Below, one piece after another: positions 9,206-17,311 of a stretch of 64,000 nucleotides of DNA (position 1 is the first letter of the stretch; each line of letters begins with the position of its first letter). The stretch covers positions 1 through 64,000 of the forward strand of contig JARLIK010000010.1 of assembly GCA_031291755.1 (NCBI GenBank). Direction: 5' to 3'. This stretch comes from Acidocella sp. (GTDB lineage: Bacteria; Pseudomonadota; Alphaproteobacteria; Acetobacterales; Acetobacteraceae). Position numbers and translations under genes: made by a program. The notes below the pieces were generated by a model that was not told the DNA's origin, searched no databases, and saw nothing but the letters and a program-made list of their open reading frames with translations.

Positions 9206-10666
9206 TCATGCGACACCCTGTTTGAAGTGAAAATACTTAATCGCTGGCCGCTGACTGATTTCCTTAATCAAGGTCGCCAGTGGGGTCGCCATAATCGGAT
9301 ATTCAATATTGATCGGCCCGGCATCTTTCAACGCCCGGTAATTGCCGTCATCATAAAACGCCGCCAGCAATAAATCATCATCTGATTTAAAAGGCCCCCG
9401 CTCCGCCCGCAGATTTTGCAAAGCCGGCGGTACCAGCGCCCCCGGACGCTCAGTAATCTGTGGCGCCCCCTTGGTAATTTTGTCGTATAAATTCGGGTCA
9501 ATCGGCCCGGCGATCTCGCCATAGCCACCGCGCACATACAGCCTTATCTCGTCGGGCACAGTATCATAGCGCTCACGCCCCTGCCCGCGCCCTACAACAT
9601 TCAATACTGATTGCGTGACAATATATTGCGCAAAGGGGCTCACGACGATCGGATAGCCTAAATCCTCCCGCACATGCCAGGCTTCTTCGAGGATCTCCTC
9701 CAACCTATCGCGTAACCCCATCGTTTCAAGCTGATACGCCAGGTTCGAGACCATCCCGCCGGGGCACTGATGCAAAAAATGAAAATCATCATATTCGTTG
9801 GGTGTACCGACAGGTTTGTCTTCCTTGGCGGCAATATAAGCTAACAGCTCCGCCACCTCCTCCACCGGCGCCAGATCAACCGGCACCTGATATCCCCGGC
9901 GGCGTAAATTACGCACCACCCGCTCGGTTGGCGAATGCGAAACTCCATTGGCCAAAGTTGAGGTCGCGGTGTGAACAATATCAACCCCATGCTCGACCGC
10001 CTGCAACACCACATAAGGGGCGAGACCCGAATTGCAGTGCGTATGAATCTGTAGTGGCTTGCCGCCCATCACCGCTTTCACCGCCGGTACCAACGTAGCC
10101 ACCCGCTCCGGCGTCAGCAGCCCGCTGGCATCTTTCAAGAATATTGCATCAACCCCCAAAGCCAATAGCTCCTTGGCCTTCTTGGTGTAATACTCATCCG
10201 TATGCACGGGGCTAAAAGTGTAAACCAACCCGCCCACCACATACATGCCATGCCGCTTCGCCGCTTTCACCGGAATTTCCAAGTTGCGCATATCGTTCAA
10301 CGCATCATACGGCGTATGGTAGCGCATCCCATTGGCCGCGAACCGCTCGGCGGCCAGTTCCACCACATCATCGGCAAAAAACTCAAACGTGAACAGACTC
10401 TGCCCGCGCGTATGAATAATCAGGGGCGTCTTGGTCACCCATTGCGACAATATCCGCATCCGCTCCCACGGGTCTTCGCGCAGATACCGCACCGCCACGT
10501 CAAACACCGCGCCGCCCACCAGATCAATCGCCTCAAACCCCGCATTATCCAAACGCGGCGCAATATCGCGCATCATCGCGGTGGTCATCCGCGTCGCCCA
10601 CAGGCATTGGTGCGCATCACGCAGCGTGACATCAACAATCCCAACCTGGCGGTTTTTAAGCGGCAT
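9206..10666 (-). CDS. Pyruvate-carboxylase-like carboxyltransferase subunit with altered substrate pocket
   Basis: The 486-residue protein belongs to the HMGL-like carboxyltransferase family (pyruvate carboxylase, transcarboxylase 5S, oxaloacetate decarboxylase alpha). The catalytic core is there: LRDAHQ at residues 15-20, the lysine of FLKDASG (K178) and the metal-binding HTH at 208-210. Two sites differ. The Arg of the usual FRxFD motif, which holds the pyruvate carboxylate, is replaced (YHTPYD, T118). The conserved Thr after HxHx is Asn (HTHCNSG, N212). There is no biotinyl domain; carrier and carboxylase are separate neighbouring genes. ATG at 10666 overlaps the upstream stop by 11 nt, indicating translational coupling. 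Probably carboxylates a methyl ketone other than pyruvate (inference). Confidence 0.88.
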   Translation of the reverse strand: MPLKNRQVGIVDVTLRDAHQCLWATRMTTAMMRDIAPRLDNAGFEAIDLVGGAVFDVAVRYLREDPWERMRILSQWVTKTPLIIHTRGQSLFTFEFFADDVVELAAERFAANGMRYHTPYDALNDMRNLEIPVKAAKRHGMYVVGGLVYTFSPVHTDEYYTKKAKELLALGVDAIFLKDASGLLTPERVATLVPAVKAVMGGKPLQIHTHCNSGLAPYVVLQAVEHGVDIVHTATSTLANGVSHSPTERVVRNLRRRGYQVPVDLAPVEEVAELLAYIAAKEDKPVGTPNEYDDFHFLHQCPGGMVSNLAYQLETMGLRDRLEEILEEAWHVREDLGYPIVVSPFAQYIVTQSVLNVVGRGQGRERYDTVPDEIRLYVRGGYGEIAGPIDPNLYDKITKGAPQITERPGALVPPALQNLRAERGPFKSDDDLLLAAFYDDGNYRALKDAGPINIEYPIMATPLATLIKEISQRPAIKYFHFKQGVA

Positions 10667-12005
10667 GATTAAATTCCGTTTCAACCCAGCGCGTGTGAAT
10701 GGCCGATCCAATAAAATCCGGCGTCGTCAACAACTTCCGCAAAAACGGAATGGTTGTGGCAACACCTGCAACCTTGAAGCAATCCAGAGCATCCAGCGCG
10801 CGCGCAATGCATTGCACCCGATCCGGTGCATGCACAATCAGCTTACCAAGCAGCGAGTCATAATAGGGCGGCATCTCATAGCCCCGGTAAACATGGCTAT
10901 CAAACCTAACACCCGGCATTTCGGGCACCCGCCACTGCGTAAAAACTCCCGGGCTTGGCATGAATCCACGCGCCGGGTCCTCGGCATTAATCCGCAACTC
11001 AATCGCATGACCATTGGCCTTGAAAGGCGCCTCCGGAAACGACAATTTCTCTCCCGCCGCCACCAGTAATTGCTCAGCCACCAAATCCGTCCCGGTCAAC
11101 ATCTCCGTCACCGGATGCTCCACCTGAATCCGCGTATTCATCTCGATGAAGTAAAAATCCCGGCTCTCCACGTCAAAAATAAATTCAACCGTGCCGGCCC
11201 CCACATAATTGATCGACGACGCCAGCTTCACCGCCGCCGCGCAAATCGCTTGGCGCACGCCCTCATCCAATACTGGCGAAGGCCCTTCCTCCACCAATTT
11301 CTGGTGCCGCCGCTGCACGCTGCAATCGCGCTCCAGCAGATGCACAACCCGCCCAGCATGATCGCCAAACACCTGCACCTCAATATGCCGCACCCGGCCG
11401 ATGAACCGCTCCAGATAAATCCCACCGTCACCAAACGCCGCCTCGGCCTCGCTGGTGGCCTGCACAAAAGCGGCGCGGAACGAAGCCATATCCGGCGCAA
11501 TCCGCATCCCGCGCCCGCCACCTCCCGCCTTGGCCTTCAACAATATCGGAAACCCAATTCCAGGCGCCGCCTTCACCGCCACCTCAGCATCCGAAAAAGC
11601 CTCGTCAGAGCCAGGAACAACCGGCACACCGCATTTCATCGCCGAGCGCCGCGCTTCGGCCTTATCGCCCATCAGCGAAATCGCTTCCGCCGACGGCCCC
11701 ACAAATATGATCCCCTCCGCCGCGCATTCCGCCGCGAACGCCGCTCGTTCCGATAAAAATCCATAGCCCGGATGCAACGCATCACACCCCGTGGCTTTCG
11801 CAACTTCCAGAATAATCCTTGTATCTAAATAACTCTTCGCCGCCGCTGGTGGTCCAATTCGCACCGCCTTATCCGCCGCCCATATATGAGCGGCATTTTC
11901 ATCGGCATCCGAATAAACCGCCACACTCTGCAGCCCAAGCTTCCGGCAGGCGCGAATTATGCGAAGCGCAATTTCCCCTCGATTAGCAACCAGGACACGT
12001 TTCAA
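10656..12005 (-). CDS. Biotin carboxylase subunit (second copy, module-specific)
   Basis: The 449-residue protein is a complete biotin carboxylase: N-terminal KRVLVANRGEIA, the ATP-grasp glycine loop KAGGGGRGMR near residue 160, the ERDCSVQRRHQK segment and the EMNTRIQVEHPVTE metal/bicarbonate motif near 290. It carboxylates biotin on its carrier with ATP and bicarbonate. It starts with TTG at 12005 behind a GAGGAAG ribosome site. It is clearly distinct from housekeeping accC at 42582-43925. As first gene of the cluster carboxylase, carboxyltransferase, BKACE, carrier, MFS and TSUP, it is divergent from an IclR regulator 110 bp away, which probably controls the operon. Confidence 0.93.
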   Translation of the reverse strand: MKRVLVANRGEIALRIIRACRKLGLQSVAVYSDADENAAHIWAADKAVRIGPPAAAKSYLDTRIILEVAKATGCDALHPGYGFLSERAAFAAECAAEGIIFVGPSAEAISLMGDKAEARRSAMKCGVPVVPGSDEAFSDAEVAVKAAPGIGFPILLKAKAGGGGRGMRIAPDMASFRAAFVQATSEAEAAFGDGGIYLERFIGRVRHIEVQVFGDHAGRVVHLLERDCSVQRRHQKLVEEGPSPVLDEGVRQAICAAAVKLASSINYVGAGTVEFIFDVESRDFYFIEMNTRIQVEHPVTEMLTGTDLVAEQLLVAAGEKLSFPEAPFKANGHAIELRINAEDPARGFMPSPGVFTQWRVPEMPGVRFDSHVYRGYEMPPYYDSLLGKLIVHAPDRVQCIARALDALDCFKVAGVATTIPFLRKLLTTPDFIGSAIHTRWVETEFNHAA

Positions 12006-12115
12006 AGACTTCCTCGATTTGTTTTTTGACTTGATCTTTAAAAACTTGCCAAACTAAAATCCGTATTGCAAGTAAATATTATTCATATTCTGATAATTCA
12101 TGCCCAAGGCCGAAA
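12006..12115. promoter_or_regulatory. Divergent promoter region between the carboxylase/BKACE operon and the IclR/SDR pair
   Basis: This 110-bp AT-rich gap separates divergent starts at 12005 and 12116 and must hold promoters for both. It contains the arms ACTTGC (about 12044-12049) and GCAAGT (12068-12073), an imperfectly spaced inverted repeat that could be part of an operator. The placement beside an IclR gene suggests autoregulation and operon control. No clear -10/-35 pair was assigned. Confidence 0.5.
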
Positions 12116-12955
12116 GTGACCCCAAAAATGAAAGAAACCCCCGAAACATCCGCGGAAATCACCTTCGAGACTGAAGGCAAGCCAGCCGCTGCCCCCTCGA
12201 TGAAGGCCTTTGCCTTTCTTGAAGCCGTTGCTAAAGCCCAACGTCCGCTCAGCATTCTCGACCTCAGCGTGCTGCTCGACATCCCGCAACCCACCGCGCA
12301 CCGCATCGTCCACATGCTCGTCGCCGAGGGCCTGCTCATCCGCGAGCCCGGCAGCCGCCGCTACGGCCCCGGCGAGCGTCTTACCAATTTAAGTCTAGGA
12401 CTGCTCTCCGCAGCCGTACGTTCAGCACCCCGCCAAGCAATTTTGCGCGATCTTTCACAAGCTCTGCGCGAAACCTGCAATTTTGGCATTATATCCGGCA
12501 ACGATCTGGTGTATCTCGACCGCGTCGAGGCGGCCTGGCCATTCGGCCTGCGCTTCGAGGCTGGCTCGCGCGTGCCATTACACTGCACCTCCATGGGCAA
12601 ACTTTTCCTCAGCTACATGCCGGCCGAAACCCGGCGGCGGCTCATCAACACCCGCCCATTGCACCCCTACACCGCCACCACCATAACCGATGCCGCCGCC
12701 CTCACGCGCGAGCTTGATAATATTCGTAAAACCGGAATCTCCACTGATAATCAGGAATTTCTGGCAGGCGTGGTGTGTGTCGCCGTCCCAATTCACGCGG
12801 ATAACGGCACAGTCGTCGCGGCCATCGCGGTGTCAGCACCGGTGGCCCGCATGTCACTCCAACAAGGGCTGCAACATGTCCCCCGCCTGCGTGAAGCCGC
12901 CGCCAAAATCCAAGATACCCTCACCACATCAAGGCCCGCCAAGCGCGCCACATAA
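12116..12955 (+). CDS. IclR-family transcriptional regulator
   Basis: The 279-residue protein has a winged helix-turn-helix in the first 90 residues (LSVLLDIPQPTAHRIVHMLV) and an IclR effector domain (ETCNFGIISG, VYLDRVEA, GSRVPLHCTSMGKLFL). IclR proteins bind small organic acids and repress or activate adjacent catabolic operons. GTG at 12116 has AAGG six bases upstream; ATG at 12128 is an alternative. The effector domain closely resembles that of the IclR protein at 19793-20614, so the two are paralogues, probably sensing related compounds. It is divergent from the carboxylase/BKACE operon and 17 bp upstream of an SDR gene. Confidence 0.92.
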   Translation: MTPKMKETPETSAEITFETEGKPAAAPSMKAFAFLEAVAKAQRPLSILDLSVLLDIPQPTAHRIVHMLVAEGLLIREPGSRRYGPGERLTNLSLGLLSAAVRSAPRQAILRDLSQALRETCNFGIISGNDLVYLDRVEAAWPFGLRFEAGSRVPLHCTSMGKLFLSYMPAETRRRLINTRPLHPYTATTITDAAALTRELDNIRKTGISTDNQEFLAGVVCVAVPIHADNGTVVAAIAVSAPVARMSLQQGLQHVPRLREAAAKIQDTLTTSRPAKRAT

Positions 12956-12972
12956 AATTTAAGGAGGCAACC

Positions 12973-13746
12973 ATGTCACTAACGCTCGACCCGCTGTTTT
13001 CCATCGCTGGACAAAACATTTTCGTCGCAGGAGGTGCCGGTGGTCTGGGCTGGCCCATTGCGCAAGAACTCTCAAAACGCGGCGCCAATGTCGCCATCGG
13101 TGATCTTGATTCCACAAAAGCCGCGGCCTGTGCTGAAACTCTATCAAACAACGGCGGCCAGGCGCTGGCCATTGGGCTGAACGTCACGCAACGCGCCTCA
13201 TGCGAAGCCGCCTGCCAGCACGTTGCCAAAAGCTGGGGCCGCCTCGACGGCCTGGTCAATGCCAGCGGTATCTACCGCGTCGGCCCTGCGTTAAACTTTA
13301 ACGACCAGGACTGGCAAAATTCCATCGACATCAACCTCACCGGCAGCTTCCAACTGGCCCGCGCTGCCGGCGCGCTGATGGTGCCGCAAAAATCCGGCAG
13401 CATCATCACCATCACCTCGGTCTCCAGCAGTGTTGCCAACCCCAACTACGCCGCCTACGCCGCCAGCAAAGCGGGGGCAGCCCATGTAACCCGTGTCCTC
13501 GCCCTGGAATGGGCCGCTGCGGGCGTACGGGTCAACGCCATCGGCCCCGCCGTAACACCCACGCCGCTGGCCGCACAAATCATCGACGATCCCGCAACCC
13601 GCAGCAATGCTCTGGCAAAAATCCCCATGCAGCGCTTTGGCACGCCAGATGACCTGCTCGCCGCGGTGGTATTTTTACTCGCTCCCGGCGCCCAATTCCT
13701 GACCGGCCAAATTCTCTATGTTGATGGTGGCCGCACCATCTCATAA
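12973..13746 (+). CDS. Short-chain dehydrogenase/reductase (SDR)
   Basis: The 257-residue protein is a classical SDR: nucleotide-binding glycine motif VAGGAGGLG (residues 18-26), NASG near 96, catalytic serine in TSVSSS near 148, YAASK at 162-166 and a C-terminal LTGQILYVDGG. The usual TGxxxGxG begins with AG here. It uses NAD(P) to interconvert an alcohol and a ketone or aldehyde. It directly follows the IclR gene, with AAGGAGG before its ATG, so the two are probably co-transcribed. Given the neighbours, oxidation of a hydroxyalkyl sulfonate to the keto sulfonate fed to the carboxylase is an attractive guess. SDR sequence alone does not reveal the substrate. Confidence 0.88.
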   Translation: MSLTLDPLFSIAGQNIFVAGGAGGLGWPIAQELSKRGANVAIGDLDSTKAAACAETLSNNGGQALAIGLNVTQRASCEAACQHVAKSWGRLDGLVNASGIYRVGPALNFNDQDWQNSIDINLTGSFQLARAAGALMVPQKSGSIITITSVSSSVANPNYAAYAASKAGAAHVTRVLALEWAAAGVRVNAIGPAVTPTPLAAQIIDDPATRSNALAKIPMQRFGTPDDLLAAVVFLLAPGAQFLTGQILYVDGGRTIS

Positions 13747-13750
13747 AAAA

Positions 13751-13781
13751 GGCTAAGCTTCATGACGCATGAAGCTTAGCC
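13751..13781 (-). terminator. Perfect 14-bp hairpin terminator of the sulfoacetate operon
   Basis: Arms at 13751-13764 and 13768-13781 are perfect reverse complements around a 3-nt loop. Read on the minus strand, the hairpin is followed by six T residues, the form of an intrinsic terminator. It lies 50 bp past the stop of the last operon gene (13831) and just past the convergent SDR stop. Confidence 0.85.
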
Positions 13782-13830
13782 CACTTGCCTTAAAAGCCCT
13801 TATTGGCCGTTAACACACCGCTACGGGTTT

Positions 13831-15261
13831 TCAGGCATCCGAACGTACCGGCTGTCCAAACGGTGCGGCCACCTGTTGAACCTCGCCTTCCAACTCTTCC
13901 AGTGTTTTTCCCTTAGTTTCAACAGTGGCGGTCAACTCCGTTGCCACCCCAATGAACGCCACCACGGCAATGGTCGCAAAACTCACGCCCACACCATAGG
14001 CGTGCAGCAGCACCGGCAGTGAATACGACCCCACCACGCCGCCCAAAAGTCTGGCAACGGATTCAATGGTCGCCGCACCGGTTGCCCGTAATGCCATCGG
14101 ATACTGCTCTGCCATCGACATTTTGAGACTAGGAAACGCCCCCAGCCCAAAAAATGACATGATGCAGGCAAACCCAACCGAGCCAAAAACCGACCCCGCC
14201 ACCGCGAACAGCAAAGCGCCGGCCCCGGCAATACCCATGAACACCACGTAAGCAGCACGCCGGCCAAATTTTTCGCTGAACCAGCCGTTCAACAACTTAC
14301 CTGGAATCGACACCCCGATAATAATCGCCGTAAACAACAGCGATGTCGCAAACTTAAAGCCACCAGCCACAAAAATCGTGGGCATATAGCTCATCACCAC
14401 GTAGAACATGAAAAACACGCCGGTCGCAGAAATGCAGCGTGCTACCGTGCGGCCAATCAAACGCGGCCCGAATATCCCGGCAACCGCCTGCAGCGAAGCC
14501 GTACCGGTTGAAACAACCGGCACCTCGGCCAATGGCGGCAAAGCATGGCCCAGCTTCTTCTCAGCGCCCCGCTCCATCTCCGACAAAATCGCATCCGCTT
14601 CGGCCATCCGGCCATTGCGTTCCAGCCAGCGCGGCGATTCCGGCAGATATTTATAAATGAACCAGATATAGAAAATCGGCGCCGCTGCGATCATGAAAAA
14701 CACGCGCCATGAAACATCGGCGCTGAAATGCGGGAACACCAAAAACCCCAGCAATGGCGCAATGAAATACCCAATCGACAAACAGGCATCCATGAACCCA
14801 TTGAACATGGTCCGATGATTTTTCCGCACAAACTCACAAACGATCGCGTATGGCAGCGGGAATATCGACCCCATACCAATACCCGCAAGAAACCGGATGA
14901 ACAGCAAGCTGTCATAATTTGTTGCAAAAGCACACATAAATGTGAAGAGGCTATAACCAATAATCCCGCCGATCAGCACACGCTTGCGGCCATACTTATC
15001 GGCAAAACGCCCGGCGGGAATCAGCCCAACCACCACGCCCAAAGTTTGCGTCGCCACCAGCAACCCCACATCGCTCGGCGTCAGCCCCATCGTGGCTTTC
15101 AACGCCGGCAATGAAACGCCGAGCGACCCAATGCTGAGCGCTTCGGTAAACCAGGCCAGACCCGCCAGCAGCACAATTCGCCAGGTCAGCCATGTAACAG
15201 GCAGTCGCTCCAACCGCGCCGCGGCTGTTGCAGGAACTCTTTGGTCGTTGGACGTTTGCAT
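13831..15261 (-). CDS. MFS transporter, candidate sulfoacetate importer
   Basis: The 476-residue protein has twelve predicted membrane helices, the MFS loop GRFADKYGRKR and the YLPESPRWL motif before the cytoplasmic loop. An AGGAGG site lies 7 nt upstream of the ATG. It is the last gene of the xsc-pta-SauS-SauCD operon and ends just before the hairpin terminator. In Cupriavidus necator the sulfoacetate cluster also encodes an MFS importer (SauU), so the same role is inferred. It is paralogous to the MFS protein at 6256-7668, which serves the adjacent cluster. The substrate is inferred from position only. Confidence 0.87.
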   Translation of the reverse strand: MQTSNDQRVPATAAARLERLPVTWLTWRIVLLAGLAWFTEALSIGSLGVSLPALKATMGLTPSDVGLLVATQTLGVVVGLIPAGRFADKYGRKRVLIGGIIGYSLFTFMCAFATNYDSLLFIRFLAGIGMGSIFPLPYAIVCEFVRKNHRTMFNGFMDACLSIGYFIAPLLGFLVFPHFSADVSWRVFFMIAAAPIFYIWFIYKYLPESPRWLERNGRMAEADAILSEMERGAEKKLGHALPPLAEVPVVSTGTASLQAVAGIFGPRLIGRTVARCISATGVFFMFYVVMSYMPTIFVAGGFKFATSLLFTAIIIGVSIPGKLLNGWFSEKFGRRAAYVVFMGIAGAGALLFAVAGSVFGSVGFACIMSFFGLGAFPSLKMSMAEQYPMALRATGAATIESVARLLGGVVGSYSLPVLLHAYGVGVSFATIAVVAFIGVATELTATVETKGKTLEELEGEVQQVAAPFGQPVRSDA

Positions 15262-15287
15262 TTTTTATCCTCCTGATTTGCGTATTT

Positions 15288-16193
15288 TTACGCTGTATTA
15301 TAGGCACTCTTCCTCTTCGTCGCGTGCGCCAAAGCCGTGGCGATATCACGCGGCGTGTCCACAACAATTACGCCGGCATCCTCCAACGCCTTGCGCTTAC
15401 CGGCATAGCTGCCGGCATCTCCTGCGGTAATCGCGCCCGCGTGCCCCATCCGTTTTCCCGGAGGTGCGGCACGCCCCGCGATAAAGGCCACAATCGGCTT
15501 CTTCATGATCGCCGCATAACGCGCCGCCTCTTCCTCCATGCCACCGCCAATTTCACCCACCATCACCACCGCATCAGTATTCTGGTCATGATCCAGCGCC
15601 ACCAGTGCATCCTTGGTGGTGGTCCCAATCATCGGATCACCACCAATGCCGATAAAACTCGACTGTCCAAACCCAGCGCGCGTGAGGTTCAAACAAATCA
15701 AAGTCCCCAAGCTGCCACTGCGCGAAATTACGCCGGTCCGGCCAGGCTTGAAAATATTGCTGTTATGGCCTGGCATAATACCCACAAACCCGGCCCCTGG
15801 CGTGACCAGACCGGCGGTATTTGGCCCTACGATCTTGGTGCCATGCTTGGCCGCTGCCGCAAAAATTTCCAGCACGTCATGCGATGGAATATGCTCGGTC
15901 AAAATCACGATCCCACGCACACCTGAAGTTATCGCATCGAGGGCTGCATCCTTCGCCAGTGTCGGCGGAATGAACATCAATGTGACATCAACCTGCTCGC
16001 TCTTCACAGCCTCTGCTACCGAGCCATAGATCGGCAAGCCAAGATGCGTGGTGCCGGCCCGCTTCGGGTTCACACCACCTATCACCTTGGTACCGCATTC
16101 AATCATCTTCTCTGTCCAGAAGGTCCCCTGGCCGCCGGTCATGCCTTGCACCAGCACCCGGTCGGTACGGCGAATAATCGGAAAATCGTTCAT
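15288..16193 (-). CDS. sauD: ADP-forming acyl-CoA ligase alpha subunit (SucD-like), candidate sulfoacetate-CoA ligase
   Basis: The 301-residue protein matches the succinyl-CoA synthetase alpha subunit: N-terminal CoA-binding fold ([22 protein letters not shown]), [10 protein letters not shown] near residue 182, and the phosphohistidine motif GHAGAI with H251. The acid-binding loop SRSGSLGT differs from the SRSGTLTYE of the TCA enzyme, suggesting a different acid. Its ATG overlaps the beta-subunit stop by 4 nt, as expected for a heteromeric enzyme. Bilophila is reported to use an ADP-forming sulfoacetate-CoA ligase of this type. The assignment here rests on linkage to SauS and xsc. Malate-CoA ligase is the main alternative. 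Confidence 0.85.
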   Translation of the reverse strand: MNDFPIIRRTDRVLVQGMTGGQGTFWTEKMIECGTKVIGGVNPKRAGTTHLGLPIYGSVAEAVKSEQVDVTLMFIPPTLAKDAALDAITSGVRGIVILTEHIPSHDVLEIFAAAAKHGTKIVGPNTAGLVTPGAGFVGIMPGHNSNIFKPGRTGVISRSGSLGTLICLNLTRAGFGQSSFIGIGGDPMIGTTTKDALVALDHDQNTDAVVMVGEIGGGMEEEAARYAAIMKKPIVAFIAGRAAPPGKRMGHAGAITAGDAGSYAGKRKALEDAGVIVVDTPRDIATALAHATKRKSAYNTA

Positions 16194-17311
16194 TTTGTCA
16201 CCGCAATCGCCGCCTGCACGGCGTCTTCCATAAAATCAAATGGCGTGACGCCAAATTGTTCCTCGATCAAGGCCACAGCCTCATCCTCACCCGTGCCGTG
16301 CACCGAGAAAAACACCGGGACATCGGGTTTCAAAACCTTCCAGGCATCAGCGACGCCCTTCGCCATCACATCAGTTCGGGCAAAGGCACCGCAGAAATTC
16401 ACCACCAGGCTTTTCACGTTCGGATTGGCCAGCACCAGCGCCAGTGCGGCCTCACCCTTGGTGTAGGCATCACCGCCAATTTCCATAAAGTTGGCAGGCG
16501 TACCACCCAGATGCTGCACCACATCCATCGTCGTCATCGTCAAACCGGCCCCATTGGCCAGAATGCCCACATTGCCAGGCAACTCAATAAACTTCAGCCC
16601 CTGAGACGCACCCTTTGCCTCCAGCATCGTCGGCTCCTCTGAAGCCGCCGCCGCCGCCAATTCAGTTTGCCGGTAGGTTGCCGCATCATCGAGGATGAAT
16701 TTGCAATCAAGCGCCACCAGCCTGCCATCTTCCAGCAGCGCCAACGGATTAATTTCCACCAGCTCAGCATCCGTCTGCCGGTAGCGCTGATACAGCTTCA
16801 CCAGTAAATCGCTGATCCCGGCAATATCAACGTCCAATCCGGTCAACATTGACTTCGCATCTTCAATGCTGAAATCATCTGGTGTGCGCACGATAAATCG
16901 CCGGATTGCCTCTGGCTTGGTCGCGGCTAGTTCCTCAATATCCATGCCGCCTTCGGCTGAGAACAAAATCAGCGTGGCCCGCTCCACCGGTGCATGCAAA
17001 ACCGCTGCATAATATTCCTTGGCAATCGCCGCACATTGCTCCACCAGCAGGCCTTGCACGGCATAATCGCCAATCCGCATCGCCAGAATATCCGCCGCGA
17101 CTTTTTCAGCTTCCGCAGCGGTGGCAACCAGCTTGATCCCACCGGCCTTACCGCGCTTGCCAGCCGGCACCTGGGCCTTGATGACGCAGCGCCCTAGCCG
17201 TTGTACCGCCGCCGCGGCCTGGGTGGCTGTTGCGCATATTTCGCCCTGCAGCAGGTTGATGCCAGCCGGAGCCAGCACCAGTTTTTTTGCATCGCCTTCA
17301 TTTAAAATCAT
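16190..17311 (-). CDS. sauC: ADP-forming acyl-CoA ligase beta subunit (SucC-like), candidate sulfoacetate-CoA ligase
   Basis: The 373-residue protein has an ATP-grasp domain (KAQVPAGKRGKAGGIKL, GGMDIEE, LVEINPL) and a C-terminal CoA-ligase flavodoxin-like domain. That domain reads NGAGLTMTTMD and EIGGDAYTK, where TCA-cycle SucC usually has DVGGGA, so the active-site loop is divergent. With SauD it would form sulfoacetyl-CoA from sulfoacetate, CoA and ATP. ATG at 17311 overlaps the upstream SauS stop by 4 nt; an in-frame start at 17329 would overlap more. The three genes are therefore translationally coupled. Family certain, substrate inferred from operon context. Confidence 0.85.
   Translation of the reverse strand: MILNEGDAKKLVLAPAGINLLQGEICATATQAAAAVQRLGRCVIKAQVPAGKRGKAGGIKLVATAAEAEKVAADILAMRIGDYAVQGLLVEQCAAIAKEYYAAVLHAPVERATLILFSAEGGMDIEELAATKPEAIRRFIVRTPDDFSIEDAKSMLTGLDVDIAGISDLLVKLYQRYRQTDAELVEINPLALLEDGRLVALDCKFILDDAATYRQTELAAAAASEEPTMLEAKGASQGLKFIELPGNVGILANGAGLTMTTMDVVQHLGGTPANFMEIGGDAYTKGEAALALVLANPNVKSLVVNFCGAFARTDVMAKGVADAWKVLKPDVPVFFSVHGTGEDEAVALIEEQFGVTPFDFMEDAVQAAIAVTK

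Noticed and set aside
15288-17311. SucCD as TCA-cycle succinyl-CoA synthetase or serine-cycle malate thiokinase
   Set aside because: Acid-binding loop and GGDAYTK differ from TCA SucCD, and no malyl-CoA lyase, hydroxypyruvate reductase or TCA neighbours are present; linkage to SauS and Xsc favours sulfoacetate. Not fully excluded.
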